Assembly (NCBI RefSeq): GCF_003412465.1
Contig: NZ_QTJV01000001.1
Span: 186,001 to 250,000 of the forward strand
Direction: 5' to 3'
DNA: 64,000 bases
Source of the DNA: Chitinophaga silvisoli
Lineage (GTDB): Bacteria > Bacteroidota > Bacteroidia > Chitinophagales > Chitinophagaceae
This document shows positions 8,529 to 15,321 of this stretch, piece by piece. The notes under the pieces were generated by a model, which saw only the letters and a program-made list of their open reading frames with translations, was not told the origin of the DNA and made no database searches. A program made the position numbers and the translations under genes. The first letter of the stretch is position 1; each line of letters opens with the position of its first letter.

Positions 8529-9143
8529 ATGAATACGCCCCGCATACTGATCAGTATTGATCTGGAAGAACTGCATCTGCACACAGGAAAAGGTAGGGAA
8601 CTGGGCCTGGAAGAAAGGCTTCAGATGTTCCGAAAGGAATTGGACAATACATTCACTATACTGGACAGGTACCAGGTAAGGGCTACCTTTTTTGTTACAG
8701 CCACCTGGGCACAGGCTTTTCCCGACTTTGTGCGTCAGTTATCCCGCAGGCATGAAGTGGCTGCATATGGATTCATGGAAAAGAGGGTCCTGGAGCAGGT
8801 CACTGGCAGCCGTATATATGGTTGTCGTATGCCGGCTGGCATAAGGCCTGATTACGGGGCGCTGAAGGCTGCAGGGTACCTGTATCATGCTGGTGGGCAG
8901 CAGCTGAGGCCTATGACCATAGAAGGGGGGATTTATGAAATTTATGCAGGGCGGATCCACTCTTTGTGGCATACGAAGCTCTTTTCAGGGCGGCAGGCTG
9001 TTATTTCCCTGCGTTTTTCTGTGCAGGAATTTGGAGGTGCTAAGTTTCCTTTACGTTTAAGCAAAGTATTGGAATATCTGCAACGCAAGGGGCAGTTTAT
9101 GCCTCATATTGAGTGGTTGCAGGAACAACTCAGTGATGAATAG
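8529..9143 (+). CDS. Polysaccharide deacetylase-like (NodB fold) protein with altered metal site
   Basis: 204 residues. The layout follows NodB deacetylases: a first strand ILISIDLEELHLH in place of the catalytic TFDDG/VDVED, then ATFFVTATWAQAFPDFVRQL (motif TFFV), HEVAAYGF in place of HEIASHGF, and a GCRMPAG where GFRAPS is usual. The second histidine of the HxxxH metal motif is a tyrosine here, so hydrolytic activity is doubtful. There is no signal peptide. It stands alone between the fusA terminator and the outer-membrane protein. It could be a binding or regulatory relative, or an enzyme using another ligand set. Confidence 0.72.
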   Translation: MNTPRILISIDLEELHLHTGKGRELGLEERLQMFRKELDNTFTILDRYQVRATFFVTATWAQAFPDFVRQLSRRHEVAAYGFMEKRVLEQVTGSRIYGCRMPAGIRPDYGALKAAGYLYHAGGQQLRPMTIEGGIYEIYAGRIHSLWHTKLFSGRQAVISLRFSVQEFGGAKFPLRLSKVLEYLQRKGQFMPHIEWLQEQLSDE

Positions 9144-9426
9144 TTGTTATCGATTGCAGTTATAGCCCAGTTTACTATCATTTTCTTTATACTTATTTTG
9201 TTCATTTACAGTATATTCGCAACTTTATTGTTGATCTCTGGCACTGAATTTGAAATACCCCATTTGTCCCATCCCAGGCTTATTTATCCTCTTACTGCAT
9301 CAATAGGCTCAAGTTCCATTAGCAAAAGCGAGACGCAGATCAGATTACATGTATTTTTTTGTTCGATAGGGCACCGCCCAGGTGCTCCGATGGCAAGTAT
9401 TAATCATAAAAATCAAAAAACTGAAC

Positions 9427-10035
9427 ATGAAAAAACTCCAAGGATTAACCCTGGCCCTAATGACGGTATTGTTTTTTAGCACCACGGCAATCGCGCAGAC
9501 CCAGAAAGGGAACATTTTAATTGGATCTGACATTACGGATCTTGGCTTGAATTTTCAGAAGGAGAGTACCCAGTTTAATTTTAATCTCAATCCCAAGGCT
9601 GCCTGGTTTATCAGTGATGGGCTGGCAGTGGGTGGTTATTTAAATTTCGGGCTGGCTACCAGTAATGGGGCTGGTTCAGATGTCAGTTATGGTATTGGTG
9701 CATTGGCGCGTTATTACCCTACGGACAAGAATGTGCAGAAGCTGGAGTTTTCCAAACGTGCGAGGTTCTTTGTAGAGGGGAATGCGGGTTTTGGTGGTAC
9801 TAATCCGGCGAGTGGTGCTTCTACGAATGGGGTAGAGCTGGGTGTTGGTCCTGGTATTTCTTACTTTTTAACGCCAAATGTAGCGTTGGAGACATTGTTG
9901 AAGTACAACATCATAATAGGTGGTGGTAATTCTACCACGGCGCAGCAATTGAATCTGGGAGTAGGGTTCCAGATTTTCCTGCCGGGATCGAGGGCGAAGG
10001 AGATTTACAGGGAGGAGAAGGCTAACATGAAATAG
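9427..10035 (+). CDS. Secreted outer-membrane beta-barrel protein
   Basis: 202 residues from the ATG at 9427; an upstream in-frame ATG is ignored because MKKLQGLTLALMTVLFFSTTAIAQ is a clean signal peptide starting at 9427. The mature part has alternating hydrophobic strands and many glycines (SDGLAVGGYLNFGLAT, NGVELGVGPGISYFLTP, QLNLGVGFQIFL), ends near a phenylalanine-rich strand, and fits the small 8-strand OMP_b-brl type. The last 17 residues (SRAKEIYREEKANMK) are charged, which is odd for a barrel terminus. A hairpin GGGCACC/GGTGCTC lies about 45 nt upstream. The function is unknown; such proteins are abundant in this phylum. Confidence 0.8.
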   Translation: MKKLQGLTLALMTVLFFSTTAIAQTQKGNILIGSDITDLGLNFQKESTQFNFNLNPKAAWFISDGLAVGGYLNFGLATSNGAGSDVSYGIGALARYYPTDKNVQKLEFSKRARFFVEGNAGFGGTNPASGASTNGVELGVGPGISYFLTPNVALETLLKYNIIIGGGNSTTAQQLNLGVGFQIFLPGSRAKEIYREEKANMK

Positions 10036-10048
10036 ACATTTGAACAAT

Positions 10049-10100
10049 AAAAGGAGGGCTGCTTGCGGATCAGATGGGTCTGTGGGTGGCCCTTTTATGT
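10049..10100 (+). terminator. Weak terminator after the beta-barrel gene
   Basis: AGGGC (10055-10059) can pair with GCCCT (10089-10093), with AAAA and TTTT flanks and a T run after it. The stem is short. Confidence 0.4.
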
Positions 10101-10110
10101 TTTGAACGGT

Positions 10111-10160
10111 TTGAATGAACTGCTTGATAATGAATAGAATGAATGGATGAAATAAGAGGG
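10111..10160 (+). repeat. TGAA-rich upstream element of peptide cassette 1
   Basis: Contains TTTGAATGAACTG, ATGAATAGAATGAATGGATGAAATAA: repeated TGAA/GAAT words of the same kind as those upstream of cassettes 2 and 3, though less exact. Possible operator or promoter-associated element. Confidence 0.45.
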
Positions 10161-10207
10161 GTGACTATTATCTTTATATAAGAAGATGTCGCCATGGGCG
10201 CGTTTGC

Positions 10208-10269
10208 TGGGATTGCCGAAAACCAGTTTGAAAATAGAGTAGGCGTTTACCCTCTGAAAAACTAAGATT
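10208..10269 (+). promoter_or_regulatory. Conserved leader of peptide cassette 1
   Basis: Box 1 TGGGATTGCCGAAAACCA at 10208-10225 is identical in all three cassettes. Box 2 AGAGTAGG is at 10236-10243. TGCC in box 1 can pair with GGCG just after box 2. The box ends 44 nt before the peptide ATG. A -7-like TATCTTTA lies at 10169-10176. The box may be an RNA element or a protein-binding DNA site. Confidence 0.75.
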
Positions 10270-10332
10270 ATGACCGCAACTATTCTTGCAGCGCTGACTA
10301 AGTTTTTGTATACGTTGTTCGGTAGCCTGTAA
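10270..10332 (+). CDS. 20-residue hydrophobic peptide, cassette 1
   Basis: The reading frame is MTATILAALTKFLYTLFGSL and ends in TAA. Hydrophobic residues fall at about 5, 6, 9, 12, 13, 16, 17 and 20, so a helix would be amphipathic. One lysine and no acidic residue give a net positive charge. The C-terminal LFGSL matches LLGGL and LLGKL in the other two cassettes. The N-terminus differs from MDLLNQ of peptides 2 and 3, so this is the most divergent copy. It has its own leader and terminator. No family is recognised; a small membrane-active peptide is the likely kind. Confidence 0.6.
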   Translation: MTATILAALTKFLYTLFGSL

Positions 10333-10360
10333 TTCCCCGAAACAATATTACAAGCTGTAG

Positions 10361-10389
10361 GGTCCCGGTTGTAACCGGGGCCTTTTTTT
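10361..10389 (+). terminator. Terminator of peptide cassette 1
   Basis: GGTCCCGGTT pairs with AACCGGGGCC (10361-10382, one G-U), followed by seven T. A strong rho-independent terminator. Confidence 0.88.
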
Positions 10390-10452
10390 ATGTGGGGAAG
10401 ATGTGGGGGAAATACTGAACGAAATTTACTGAATAGAATGCACTGAACTAAT

Positions 10453-10472
10453 TGAAAATGAATGAAATGAAC
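10453..10472 (+). repeat. 20-nt direct repeat, copy upstream of cassette 2
   Basis: TGAAAATGAATGAAATGAAC, identical to 10855-10874. Preceded by CTGAACGAAAT and CTGAACTAA words that also recur upstream of cassette 3. It ends 37 nt before box 1. Confidence 0.85.
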
Positions 10473-10496
10473 GATTGTGTTTTTATTTCTACTCAT

Positions 10497-10564
10497 TAAT
10501 TTTAGGATATGGGATTGCCGAAAACCATTAACAGAGTAGGTGTAACCAGTGAAAAATCAAAGCC
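10497..10564 (+). promoter_or_regulatory. Promoter box and conserved leader of peptide cassette 2
   Basis: TAATTTTA at 10497-10504 with TTGTG 17 nt upstream is a fair -7/-33 pair. Box 1 TGGGATTGCCGAAAACCA is at 10510-10527 and box 2 AGAGTAGG at 10533-10540. TGCC/GGTG pairing needs G-U pairs. The ATG follows 37 nt after box 1. Confidence 0.72.
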
Positions 10565-10633
10565 ATGGATCTGCTGAACCAATTATTGGCAACAATCGTA
10601 GCATTGTTGAATTCTCTGCTGGGTGGTCTGTAA
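10565..10633 (+). CDS. 22-residue hydrophobic peptide, cassette 2
   Basis: Begins MDLLNQLLATIVALL and ends NSLLGGL, then TAA. Hydrophobic positions (3, 4, 7, 8, 11, 12, 14, 15, 18, 19, 22) repeat every 3-4 residues, so one face of a helix is nonpolar; D2, N5, Q6, T10, N16 and S17 make the other face. Compared with peptide 3, most codon changes in the MDLLNQ-LA part are silent (CTG/TTA, CTG/TTG, CAA/CAG, GCA/GCT), which supports translation. It has no close match that I can name. Phenol-soluble modulins and type I toxins are similar in size and shape. Confidence 0.68.
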   Translation: MDLLNQLLATIVALLNSLLGGL

Positions 10634-10696
10634 TTTATCGGGCACCTGATTCCACGGAAAATGTACAACGCAACAAAAGGCATTTTCCAACTTATT

Positions 10697-10728
10697 GCCT
10701 TCCTGGTGAGAGCCGGGGAGGCTTTTTT
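10697..10728 (+). terminator. Terminator of peptide cassette 2
   Basis: GCCTTCCTGG (10697-10706) pairs over ten positions with CCGGGGAGGC (10713-10722, two G-U), followed by six T. Confidence 0.87.
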
Positions 10729-10854
10729 GATAATGAACGGGCTGTCTCATCGGTGTGGGCGTGTGTTTGCGGGGGAATGGGGCGGGTTCAGGAGTAGTGG
10801 GGCGAAAAAAATGAACGGTCGATTTTTGCTCACTGAACGAAATGAACAGATGCC

Positions 10855-10874
10855 TGAAAATGAATGAAATGAAC
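10855..10874 (+). repeat. 20-nt direct repeat, copy upstream of cassette 3
   Basis: TGAAAATGAATGAAATGAAC, identical to 10453-10472, preceded by ACTGAACGAAATGAACAG. It ends 60 nt before box 1 of cassette 3. Confidence 0.85.
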
Positions 10875-10898
10875 CATTACAAATTGATCCTCTGCGGC

Positions 10899-10998
10899 TA
10901 ATTTTAGCTCAATGTTCCTTGTGTGAGGGGCATTTGGGATTGCCGAAAACCAAGTAACAGAGTAGGCATAACCTTATGAAAAGCCTTCAAAAACATCT
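10899..10998 (+). promoter_or_regulatory. Promoter box and conserved leader of peptide cassette 3
   Basis: TAATTTTA is at 10899-10906. Box 1 TGGGATTGCCGAAAACCA is at 10935-10952 and box 2 AGAGTAGG at 10959-10966. TGCC in box 1 pairs exactly with GGCA after box 2. The ATG follows 46 nt after box 1. Confidence 0.72.
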
Positions 10999-11073
10999 AT
11001 GGATTTATTGAACCAGGTATTGGCTTTAGTTCTTGGTCTGATTCAGCGTTTGTTGGGTAAGTTACCTCTCTGA
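10999..11073 (+). CDS. 24-residue hydrophobic peptide, cassette 3
   Basis: Begins MDLLNQVLALVLGL and ends IQRLLGKLPL, then TGA. It has R17 and K21, so its net charge is positive, against a net negative charge in peptide 2. The MDLLNQ start and the LLGxL end are shared with peptide 2; two residues (PL) extend the C-terminus. The helix would be strongly hydrophobic with a narrow polar side (D2, N5, Q6, Q16, R17, K21). It is the last of three tandem cassettes, each with its own terminator, and lies about 250 nt upstream of the rpsJ promoter. Function unknown. Confidence 0.68.
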   Translation: MDLLNQVLALVLGLIQRLLGKLPL

Positions 11074-11121
11074 AGCTGACAGGTTAAGAAATATTGCTTA
11101 TTGCATTCCCAGACAGGACTT

Positions 11122-11153
11122 GCTGCCGGTTTCCCGGCGGCTTGTTTTTTTTT
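11122..11153 (+). terminator. Terminator of peptide cassette 3
   Basis: GCTGCCGG (11122-11129) / CCGGCGGC (11134-11141), loop TTTC, then TTG and nine T. Confidence 0.88.
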
Positions 11154-11323
11154 AGGGGGAATGTGTATTGGGGGAGCTGAGGCTGGTGCTGTGCCAATTT
11201 TCATTTAAATAACTATATTACAGCCGATTACCGCCCTTTCCTATAGTTTTACACAAATTAACATTTGCCTCAAACCCGCCTTCATTCTACATTTCGGTAA
11301 AATTTCCCATTATTTTTCCCCGA

Positions 11324-11359
11324 TTTTGTTGGGGAATACAAAAATACTGATTACCTTTG
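11324..11359 (+). promoter_or_regulatory. rpsJ (S10 operon) promoter
   Basis: TTTTGTTG (11324-11331), about 20 nt spacer, TACCTTTG (11352-11359), then GCCCTCCCAAATTG, the same start region as the rpsL promoter. Confidence 0.8.
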
Positions 11360-11401
11360 CCCTCCCAAATTGTAAGGGTAAAAAGTAGAAGTTCATTGCA
11401 T

Positions 11402-11707
11402 ATGTCTCAGAGAATTAGAATCAAGCTGAAGTCCTACGATCATAATCTGGTAGATAAATCTGCTGAGAAGATCGTTAAAACAGTGCGTAACACTGGTGCC
11501 GTGGTAACAGGTCCAATTCCTTTACCAACTGAAAAGAAAATTTTTACGGTGCTGCGTTCACCACACGTTAACAAGAAAGCTCGTGAGCAGTTCCAGTTGT
11601 GCACACACAAGCGCTTACTGGATATCTACACTAGTTCTTCCAGGACTGTAGACGCGCTGAGTAAGTTAGATCTGCCTTCTGGGGTAGAAGTAGAAATCAA
11701 AGCGTAG
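11402..11707 (+). CDS. rpsJ: 30S ribosomal protein S10
   Basis: 101 residues from the ATG at 11402 ([15 protein letters not shown]). A TTG-initiated extension to 11357 would start inside the promoter and is rejected. S10 sits in the 30S head and also pairs with NusB in antitermination complexes. Family motifs are [24 protein letters not shown] and the loop [28 protein letters not shown]. It opens the S10-spc-alpha cluster but is separated from rplC by a 243-nt structured gap, which is longer than any other gap in the cluster. Confidence 0.98.
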   Translation: MSQRIRIKLKSYDHNLVDKSAEKIVKTVRNTGAVVTGPIPLPTEKKIFTVLRSPHVNKKAREQFQLCTHKRLLDIYTSSSRTVDALSKLDLPSGVEVEIKA

Positions 11708-11950
11708 GACATCAGCAGGAAGGCAAAAGGCCTCCCTGTTTCGATTTAATCTTATGACTGCTGTTTTGCTGGCAGTGAGGTTTTTTCATAGGATCTCACA
11801 GGGGAAAGATATCTCCGTTTGTCAGAGTGTAAACGCCACAATTAAAATATAGGTCACGCCTTCTGGGTGGCCGCCCAATAAAGCATTTAAACCGCCTATC
11901 CTGGGGATAGCTAGATCCACCCCCAGGCGCTGGGTATAATATATAATAAC
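11708..11950 (+). promoter_or_regulatory. Structured rpsJ-rplC intergenic leader
   Basis: Several hairpins stand in a row: CAGGAAGGC/GCCTCCCTG after the stop, ACTGC/GCAGT followed by GAGG and six T (terminator-like, 11756-11788), GGTCAC/GTGGCC, CCTATCC/GGGATAG, and CCCAG/CTGGG close to the rplC start. No coding frame fits. It could be an attenuator or the binding site of a ribosomal protein that controls the operon. Confidence 0.5.
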
Positions 11951-12568
11951 ATGAAAGGTATTATTGGCAAAAAGATCGGCATGACCAGCATCTTCGAACC
12001 GAATGGTAAGCAGACTGCTGTGACCATCATCGAAGCCGGTCCGTGCGTAGTAACTCAGGTGAAAACTCAGGAAACTGACGGTTACAACGCAATTCAGGTA
12101 GCATTTGGCGAGAAAAAAGAAAAGAACGCTACCAAAGCACAAATCAATCACTTCGCGAAAGCAAGCACCTCCCCCAAACGATTTGTAAAAGAGTTCCGCA
12201 ACCCGGATATACAAAAAGCTCTTGGTGAAACCATTACCACCGAAATATTTGCAGAAGGAGAAACAATTGACGTAGTCGGTACCTCCAAAGGTAAAGGCTT
12301 CCAGGGTGTTGTTAAACGCCATGGATTCAGCGGTGTGGGCGAAGCTACACACGGTCAGCACGACAGAAGCAGGGCTCCTGGTTCCGTGGGTGGATCATCT
12401 TATCCTTCCCGCGTATTCAAGGGTATGCGTATGGCTGGTCAGACTGGTAACGAGCAGGTGAAAGTAAAAGGCCTGAAAATCGTTAAAATTTTCGCTGAGA
12501 AAAATTATATCCTGGTAAGTGGTTCCGTTCCCGGCCACATTGGTTCAATCGTTTTAATCCAGAAGTAA
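11951..12568 (+). CDS. rplC: 50S ribosomal protein L3
   Basis: 205 residues. L3 initiates large-subunit assembly and reaches the peptidyl transferase centre with a long loop. Visible are the N-terminal [15 protein letters not shown], the loop segment [25 protein letters not shown] (about 125-148) and [21 protein letters not shown]. In E. coli the loop glutamine is methylated by PrmB; a Gln is present here in THGQHD. It is 1 nt from rplD (TAATATG), so the two are translationally close. The structured gap upstream may control its expression. Confidence 0.98.
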   Translation: MKGIIGKKIGMTSIFEPNGKQTAVTIIEAGPCVVTQVKTQETDGYNAIQVAFGEKKEKNATKAQINHFAKASTSPKRFVKEFRNPDIQKALGETITTEIFAEGETIDVVGTSKGKGFQGVVKRHGFSGVGEATHGQHDRSRAPGSVGGSSYPSRVFKGMRMAGQTGNEQVKVKGLKIVKIFAEKNYILVSGSVPGHIGSIVLIQK

Positions 12569-12569
12569 T

Positions 12570-13208
12570 ATGCAACTTGATATTTTAAATATAGAAGGTA
12601 AGAAAACCGGAAGAACAATTGAGCTTCCTGAAGAGATTTTCGGAGTGGAGCCTAACAACCACGTGATCTACCTGGCTGTTAAACAATACCTCGCTGCTCA
12701 GCGTCAGGGTACCCACAAGGTAAAGACCCGTGCTGAAGTAAAAGGTGCTTCCCGTAAACTTCACAAACAAAAAGGTACTGGTGGTTCCCGTAAAGGTAAC
12801 ATCCGTAACCCACTGTATAAAGGTGGTGGTACCATCTTCGGTCCAAAACCACACAAGTATGACATTAAGCTGAACAGAAAAGTAAAGGATCTCGCTAAGA
12901 TTTCTGCACTGTCTGTAAAAGCGAAAGAAAACAGCATCATCGTTCTGGAAGATCTGAACCTGGCTACTCCTAAAACTTCACAGTTTGCTGGTATCCTGGA
13001 GAAACTGAACGTAAATGTAAATGGCCGTAAGACTTTGGTTGTACTGCCAGAATACAATGATAATGTATACCTGTCTCTGCGTAACATTCCTACAGTAGAT
13101 AGCGTAATGCTGAGCGATATCAATACTTATGATATCATGAACAGCAATACCCTGATCATCACTGAGAGTGCTGCTAAAATCTTCACTGAAGAGCCGGTAG
13201 AAGCTTAA
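12570..13208 (+). CDS. rplD: 50S ribosomal protein L4
   Basis: 212 residues. L4 lines the peptide exit tunnel together with L22 and in E. coli represses its own operon. The loop KVKTRAEVKGASRKLHKQKGTGGSRKGNIRNP (about 50-82) is the tunnel extension, with the KQKGTGGSR stretch where macrolide-resistance changes are known in other bacteria. The C-terminal part, NTLIITESAAKIF, is as usual for the family. It overlaps nothing but starts 1 nt after rplC. In E. coli L4 is a feedback regulator, so the leader upstream of rplC is worth comparing. Confidence 0.98.
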   Translation: MQLDILNIEGKKTGRTIELPEEIFGVEPNNHVIYLAVKQYLAAQRQGTHKVKTRAEVKGASRKLHKQKGTGGSRKGNIRNPLYKGGGTIFGPKPHKYDIKLNRKVKDLAKISALSVKAKENSIIVLEDLNLATPKTSQFAGILEKLNVNVNGRKTLVVLPEYNDNVYLSLRNIPTVDSVMLSDINTYDIMNSNTLIITESAAKIFTEEPVEA

Positions 13209-13265
13209 TTGTCAAATTTAAATCACACAGCTGGCAGGCCCGCCTGTCACTCAAAGCGATAAAAG

Positions 13266-13565
13266 ATGAAACTTTCAGACGTTTTAATCAGACCGGTAGT
13301 AAGTGAAAAAGTGAACAAAGCCACTGATAAATTCAACCGTTACTACTTCATCGTAGACAAGAAATCCAATAAACTGGAAATCAAGAAGGCAGTTGAAGAA
13401 TTCTATGGCGTTGCAGTAGCAGAAGTGAATACTGCCGTTATGCCTGGTAAAAGCAAATTCCGCTTTACCAAAGCTGGTTTCATTGCTGGTAAGAAACCTT
13501 CTTACAAGAAAGCAATTGTAACCCTGGCTGCAGGAGAATCTATAGATCTGTATGCTAACATATAG
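13266..13565 (+). CDS. rplW: 50S ribosomal protein L23
   Basis: 99 residues, usual length. L23 stands at the tunnel exit and docks trigger factor and SRP. The segment SDVLIRPVVSEKVNKATDKFNRYYFIVDKKSNKLEIKKAVEEFYG is the conserved core. Downstream, an 87-nt gap with a small hairpin (TGCTG/CAGCA) leads to rplB. Confidence 0.97.
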   Translation: MKLSDVLIRPVVSEKVNKATDKFNRYYFIVDKKSNKLEIKKAVEEFYGVAVAEVNTAVMPGKSKFRFTKAGFIAGKKPSYKKAIVTLAAGESIDLYANI

Positions 13566-13652
13566 TGCTCATTGCTGTGGAAACGCAGCATGATGGATGT
13601 ATATGCAGATCACATTTATAAATAAAGCAACTAGTTAAACAATTACTAGATC

Positions 13653-14483
13653 ATGGCACTGAAGAAATTTAAACCGATGACAGCCGGTACCCGTTGGAAA
13701 ATTGGCAACGCGTTCGCTGAGCTGACCACGGATACTCCTGAGAAGAGCCTGCTGGAGGCTAAGTCCAAAACCGGCGGTAGAAACGTACAGGGTAGAAGAT
13801 CTATGCGCTACATCGGTGGTGGACACAAGCAACATTACCGTATCATAGACTTCAAACGTGATAAACATAGTATTCCTGCTACTGTAAAGAGCATCGAGTA
13901 CGATCCAAACCGTAGCGCATTCATCGCCCTGCTGAGCTATGCAGATGGTGAAAAACGTTACATCCTGGCTCCACAGGGTTTACAGGTTGGTGCAACCGTT
14001 CTGAGCGGCCCTGATGCAGCTCCGGAAGTTGGTAACGCACTGATTCTGAAAAACATGCCACTGGGTACCGTTATCCACAATATCGAACTGCAGCCTGGTA
14101 AAGGTGGTGCAATCGCTAGAAGTGCGGGTACTTATGCACAGCTGAGCAACAAGGAAGAAAAATATGCCGTACTGAAAATGCCTTCCGGTGAGCTGCGTAA
14201 AGTGCTGATCACTTGTGCTGCAACTGTAGGTACAGTTTCTAACTCTGACCACGCACTGCAATCAATTGGTAAAGCAGGTGCTAACCGTTGGAGAGGTATC
14301 AAGCCTCGTAACCGTGGTGTGGCCATGAACCCTGTAGATCACCCAATGGGTGGTGGTGAAGGTAGATCTTCCGGAGGTCACCCAAGATCCAGAACAGGTA
14401 AATATGCGAAAGGTCTGAAGACTCGTAAGCTGAAGAGCTCCGATAAACTGATCATCAGCAGGAAAAACGGCAAAAAATTATAA
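13653..14483 (+). CDS. rplB: 50S ribosomal protein L2
   Basis: 276 residues. L2 is needed for subunit joining and peptidyl transfer. The essential C-terminal region is intact: [30 protein letters not shown], with the histidine of [12 protein letters not shown] that is critical in E. coli. The N-terminal [16 protein letters not shown] is close to the family pattern, with a slightly altered start region. An ordered S10-operon gene between rplW and rpsS. Confidence 0.98.
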   Translation: MALKKFKPMTAGTRWKIGNAFAELTTDTPEKSLLEAKSKTGGRNVQGRRSMRYIGGGHKQHYRIIDFKRDKHSIPATVKSIEYDPNRSAFIALLSYADGEKRYILAPQGLQVGATVLSGPDAAPEVGNALILKNMPLGTVIHNIELQPGKGGAIARSAGTYAQLSNKEEKYAVLKMPSGELRKVLITCAATVGTVSNSDHALQSIGKAGANRWRGIKPRNRGVAMNPVDHPMGGGEGRSSGGHPRSRTGKYAKGLKTRKLKSSDKLIISRKNGKKL

Positions 14484-14496
14484 TTCATAAAGCTTG

Positions 14497-14538
14497 AACC
14501 AGTTCCGCTTCGGGCGGATAGCCAGAAGCGGAACGGTT
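14497..14538 (+). repeat. Hairpin in the rplB-rpsS gap
   Basis: AACCAGTTCCGCTTC (14497-14511) pairs with GAAGCGGAACGGTT (14525-14538). No T run follows, so an mRNA-stabilising or processing element is likelier than a terminator. Confidence 0.65.
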
Positions 14539-14562
14539 AAAGTAGAATAAAAATAAACAGAC

Positions 14563-14829
14563 ATGGGTCGTTCCATTAGAAAAGGTCCTTACGTTGACCA
14601 GAAATTAGGAAAGAAAGTAGATAAAATGAATGAAGGCACCAAACGTACAGTAATTAAGACCTGGAGCCGTCGTTCTACCATCACACCTGATTTTGTGGGC
14701 CATACATTTGCGGTACACAATGGTAACAAGTTCATCCCGGTATACGTTACCGAGTTTATGGTAGGTCATAAACTGGGCGAATTTGCACCAACCCGCAACT
14801 TTAAAGGACACGCTAACAAGAAAATGTAG
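14563..14829 (+). CDS. rpsS: 30S ribosomal protein S19
   Basis: 88 residues. S19 forms a complex with S13 in the 30S head near the A-site tRNA. Core motifs are [15 protein letters not shown] at the N-terminus, [30 protein letters not shown] in the middle and the C-terminal [17 protein letters not shown] 92-nt gap with a hairpin leads to rplV. Confidence 0.98.
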   Translation: MGRSIRKGPYVDQKLGKKVDKMNEGTKRTVIKTWSRRSTITPDFVGHTFAVHNGNKFIPVYVTEFMVGHKLGEFAPTRNFKGHANKKM

Positions 14830-14851
14830 TCATTCGTTTGAAGTTTTAAGC

Positions 14852-14879
14852 TCGAGGTTTGCTGCGTGAAACACCTCGA
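14852..14879 (+). repeat. Hairpin in the rpsS-rplV gap
   Basis: TCGAGGT (14852-14858) / ACCTCGA (14873-14879), followed by a second GGACTTCGGACC-like palindrome segment (14884-14897). Confidence 0.5.
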
Positions 14880-14921
14880 ACCCCGGACTTCGGACCTCAA
14901 ACACTCAAATTTATAATAACA

Positions 14922-15278
14922 ATGGAAGCAGTAGCTAAGCTTAATAATAATCCAACATCTACCCGCAAAATGCGTCTGCTCGCAGACCTGATCCGTGGTA
15001 TGGAAGTTGAGAAAGCGCTGAATGTTTTAAAGTTCCATCCTAAGCACCCAAGTGTACCTCTGGAAAAACTGCTGTTATCAGCTGTTGCTAACTGGAAAGT
15101 GAAGAATGAAGGTGTACGCGTTGAAGATGCGAATCTGATCGTTAAAACCATCTTCGTTGATGGCGGTCGTATCCTGAAAAGAATGCGTCCAGCTCCGCAG
15201 GGTAGAGGTTACCGTGTTCGTAAAAGAAGCAACCACGTAACCATTGCAGTAGACAGCAAAGTAGCGGAAGCGAAATAA
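14922..15278 (+). CDS. rplV: 50S ribosomal protein L22
   Basis: 118 residues from the ATG at 14922; the frame runs back to 14859, but that extension translates the rpsS-rplV hairpin and is rejected. L22 lines the exit tunnel with a beta-hairpin loop: here [23 protein letters not shown] at about 86-108. The N-terminal part [27 protein letters not shown] is the rRNA-binding helix region. Confidence 0.97.
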   Translation: MEAVAKLNNNPTSTRKMRLLADLIRGMEVEKALNVLKFHPKHPSVPLEKLLLSAVANWKVKNEGVRVEDANLIVKTIFVDGGRILKRMRPAPQGRGYRVRKRSNHVTIAVDSKVAEAK

Positions 15279-15321
15279 TTGAAACTTAAACTATTTATCT
15301 AATAGACAAATAAACCAGAAC

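Noticed and set aside
9144..9479. 111-codon frame between the NodB-like and beta-barrel genes
   Set aside because: Starts at TTG right after a stop codon, and its end overlaps the signal peptide of the next gene in another frame; no family features.
10095..10496. 133-codon minus-strand frame across peptide cassette 1
   Set aside because: It runs over the cassette leader, terminator and peptide frame in reverse. Its composition is what reading opposite a structured region gives, and it has no promoter.
10549..10797. 82-codon plus-strand frame overlapping peptide cassette 2
   Set aside because: Starts at GTG, overlaps the better-supported peptide in another frame, and includes the cassette terminator.
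10208..10966. CRISPR-like array from the three 18-nt boxes
   Set aside because: The copies are 300-425 nt apart, unevenly spaced, with gene-like sequence between; no cas genes.
10208..11153. Mobile element or MITE array
   Set aside because: No terminal inverted repeats and no target-site duplications were seen around the cassettes; the repeats are direct and differ in length.
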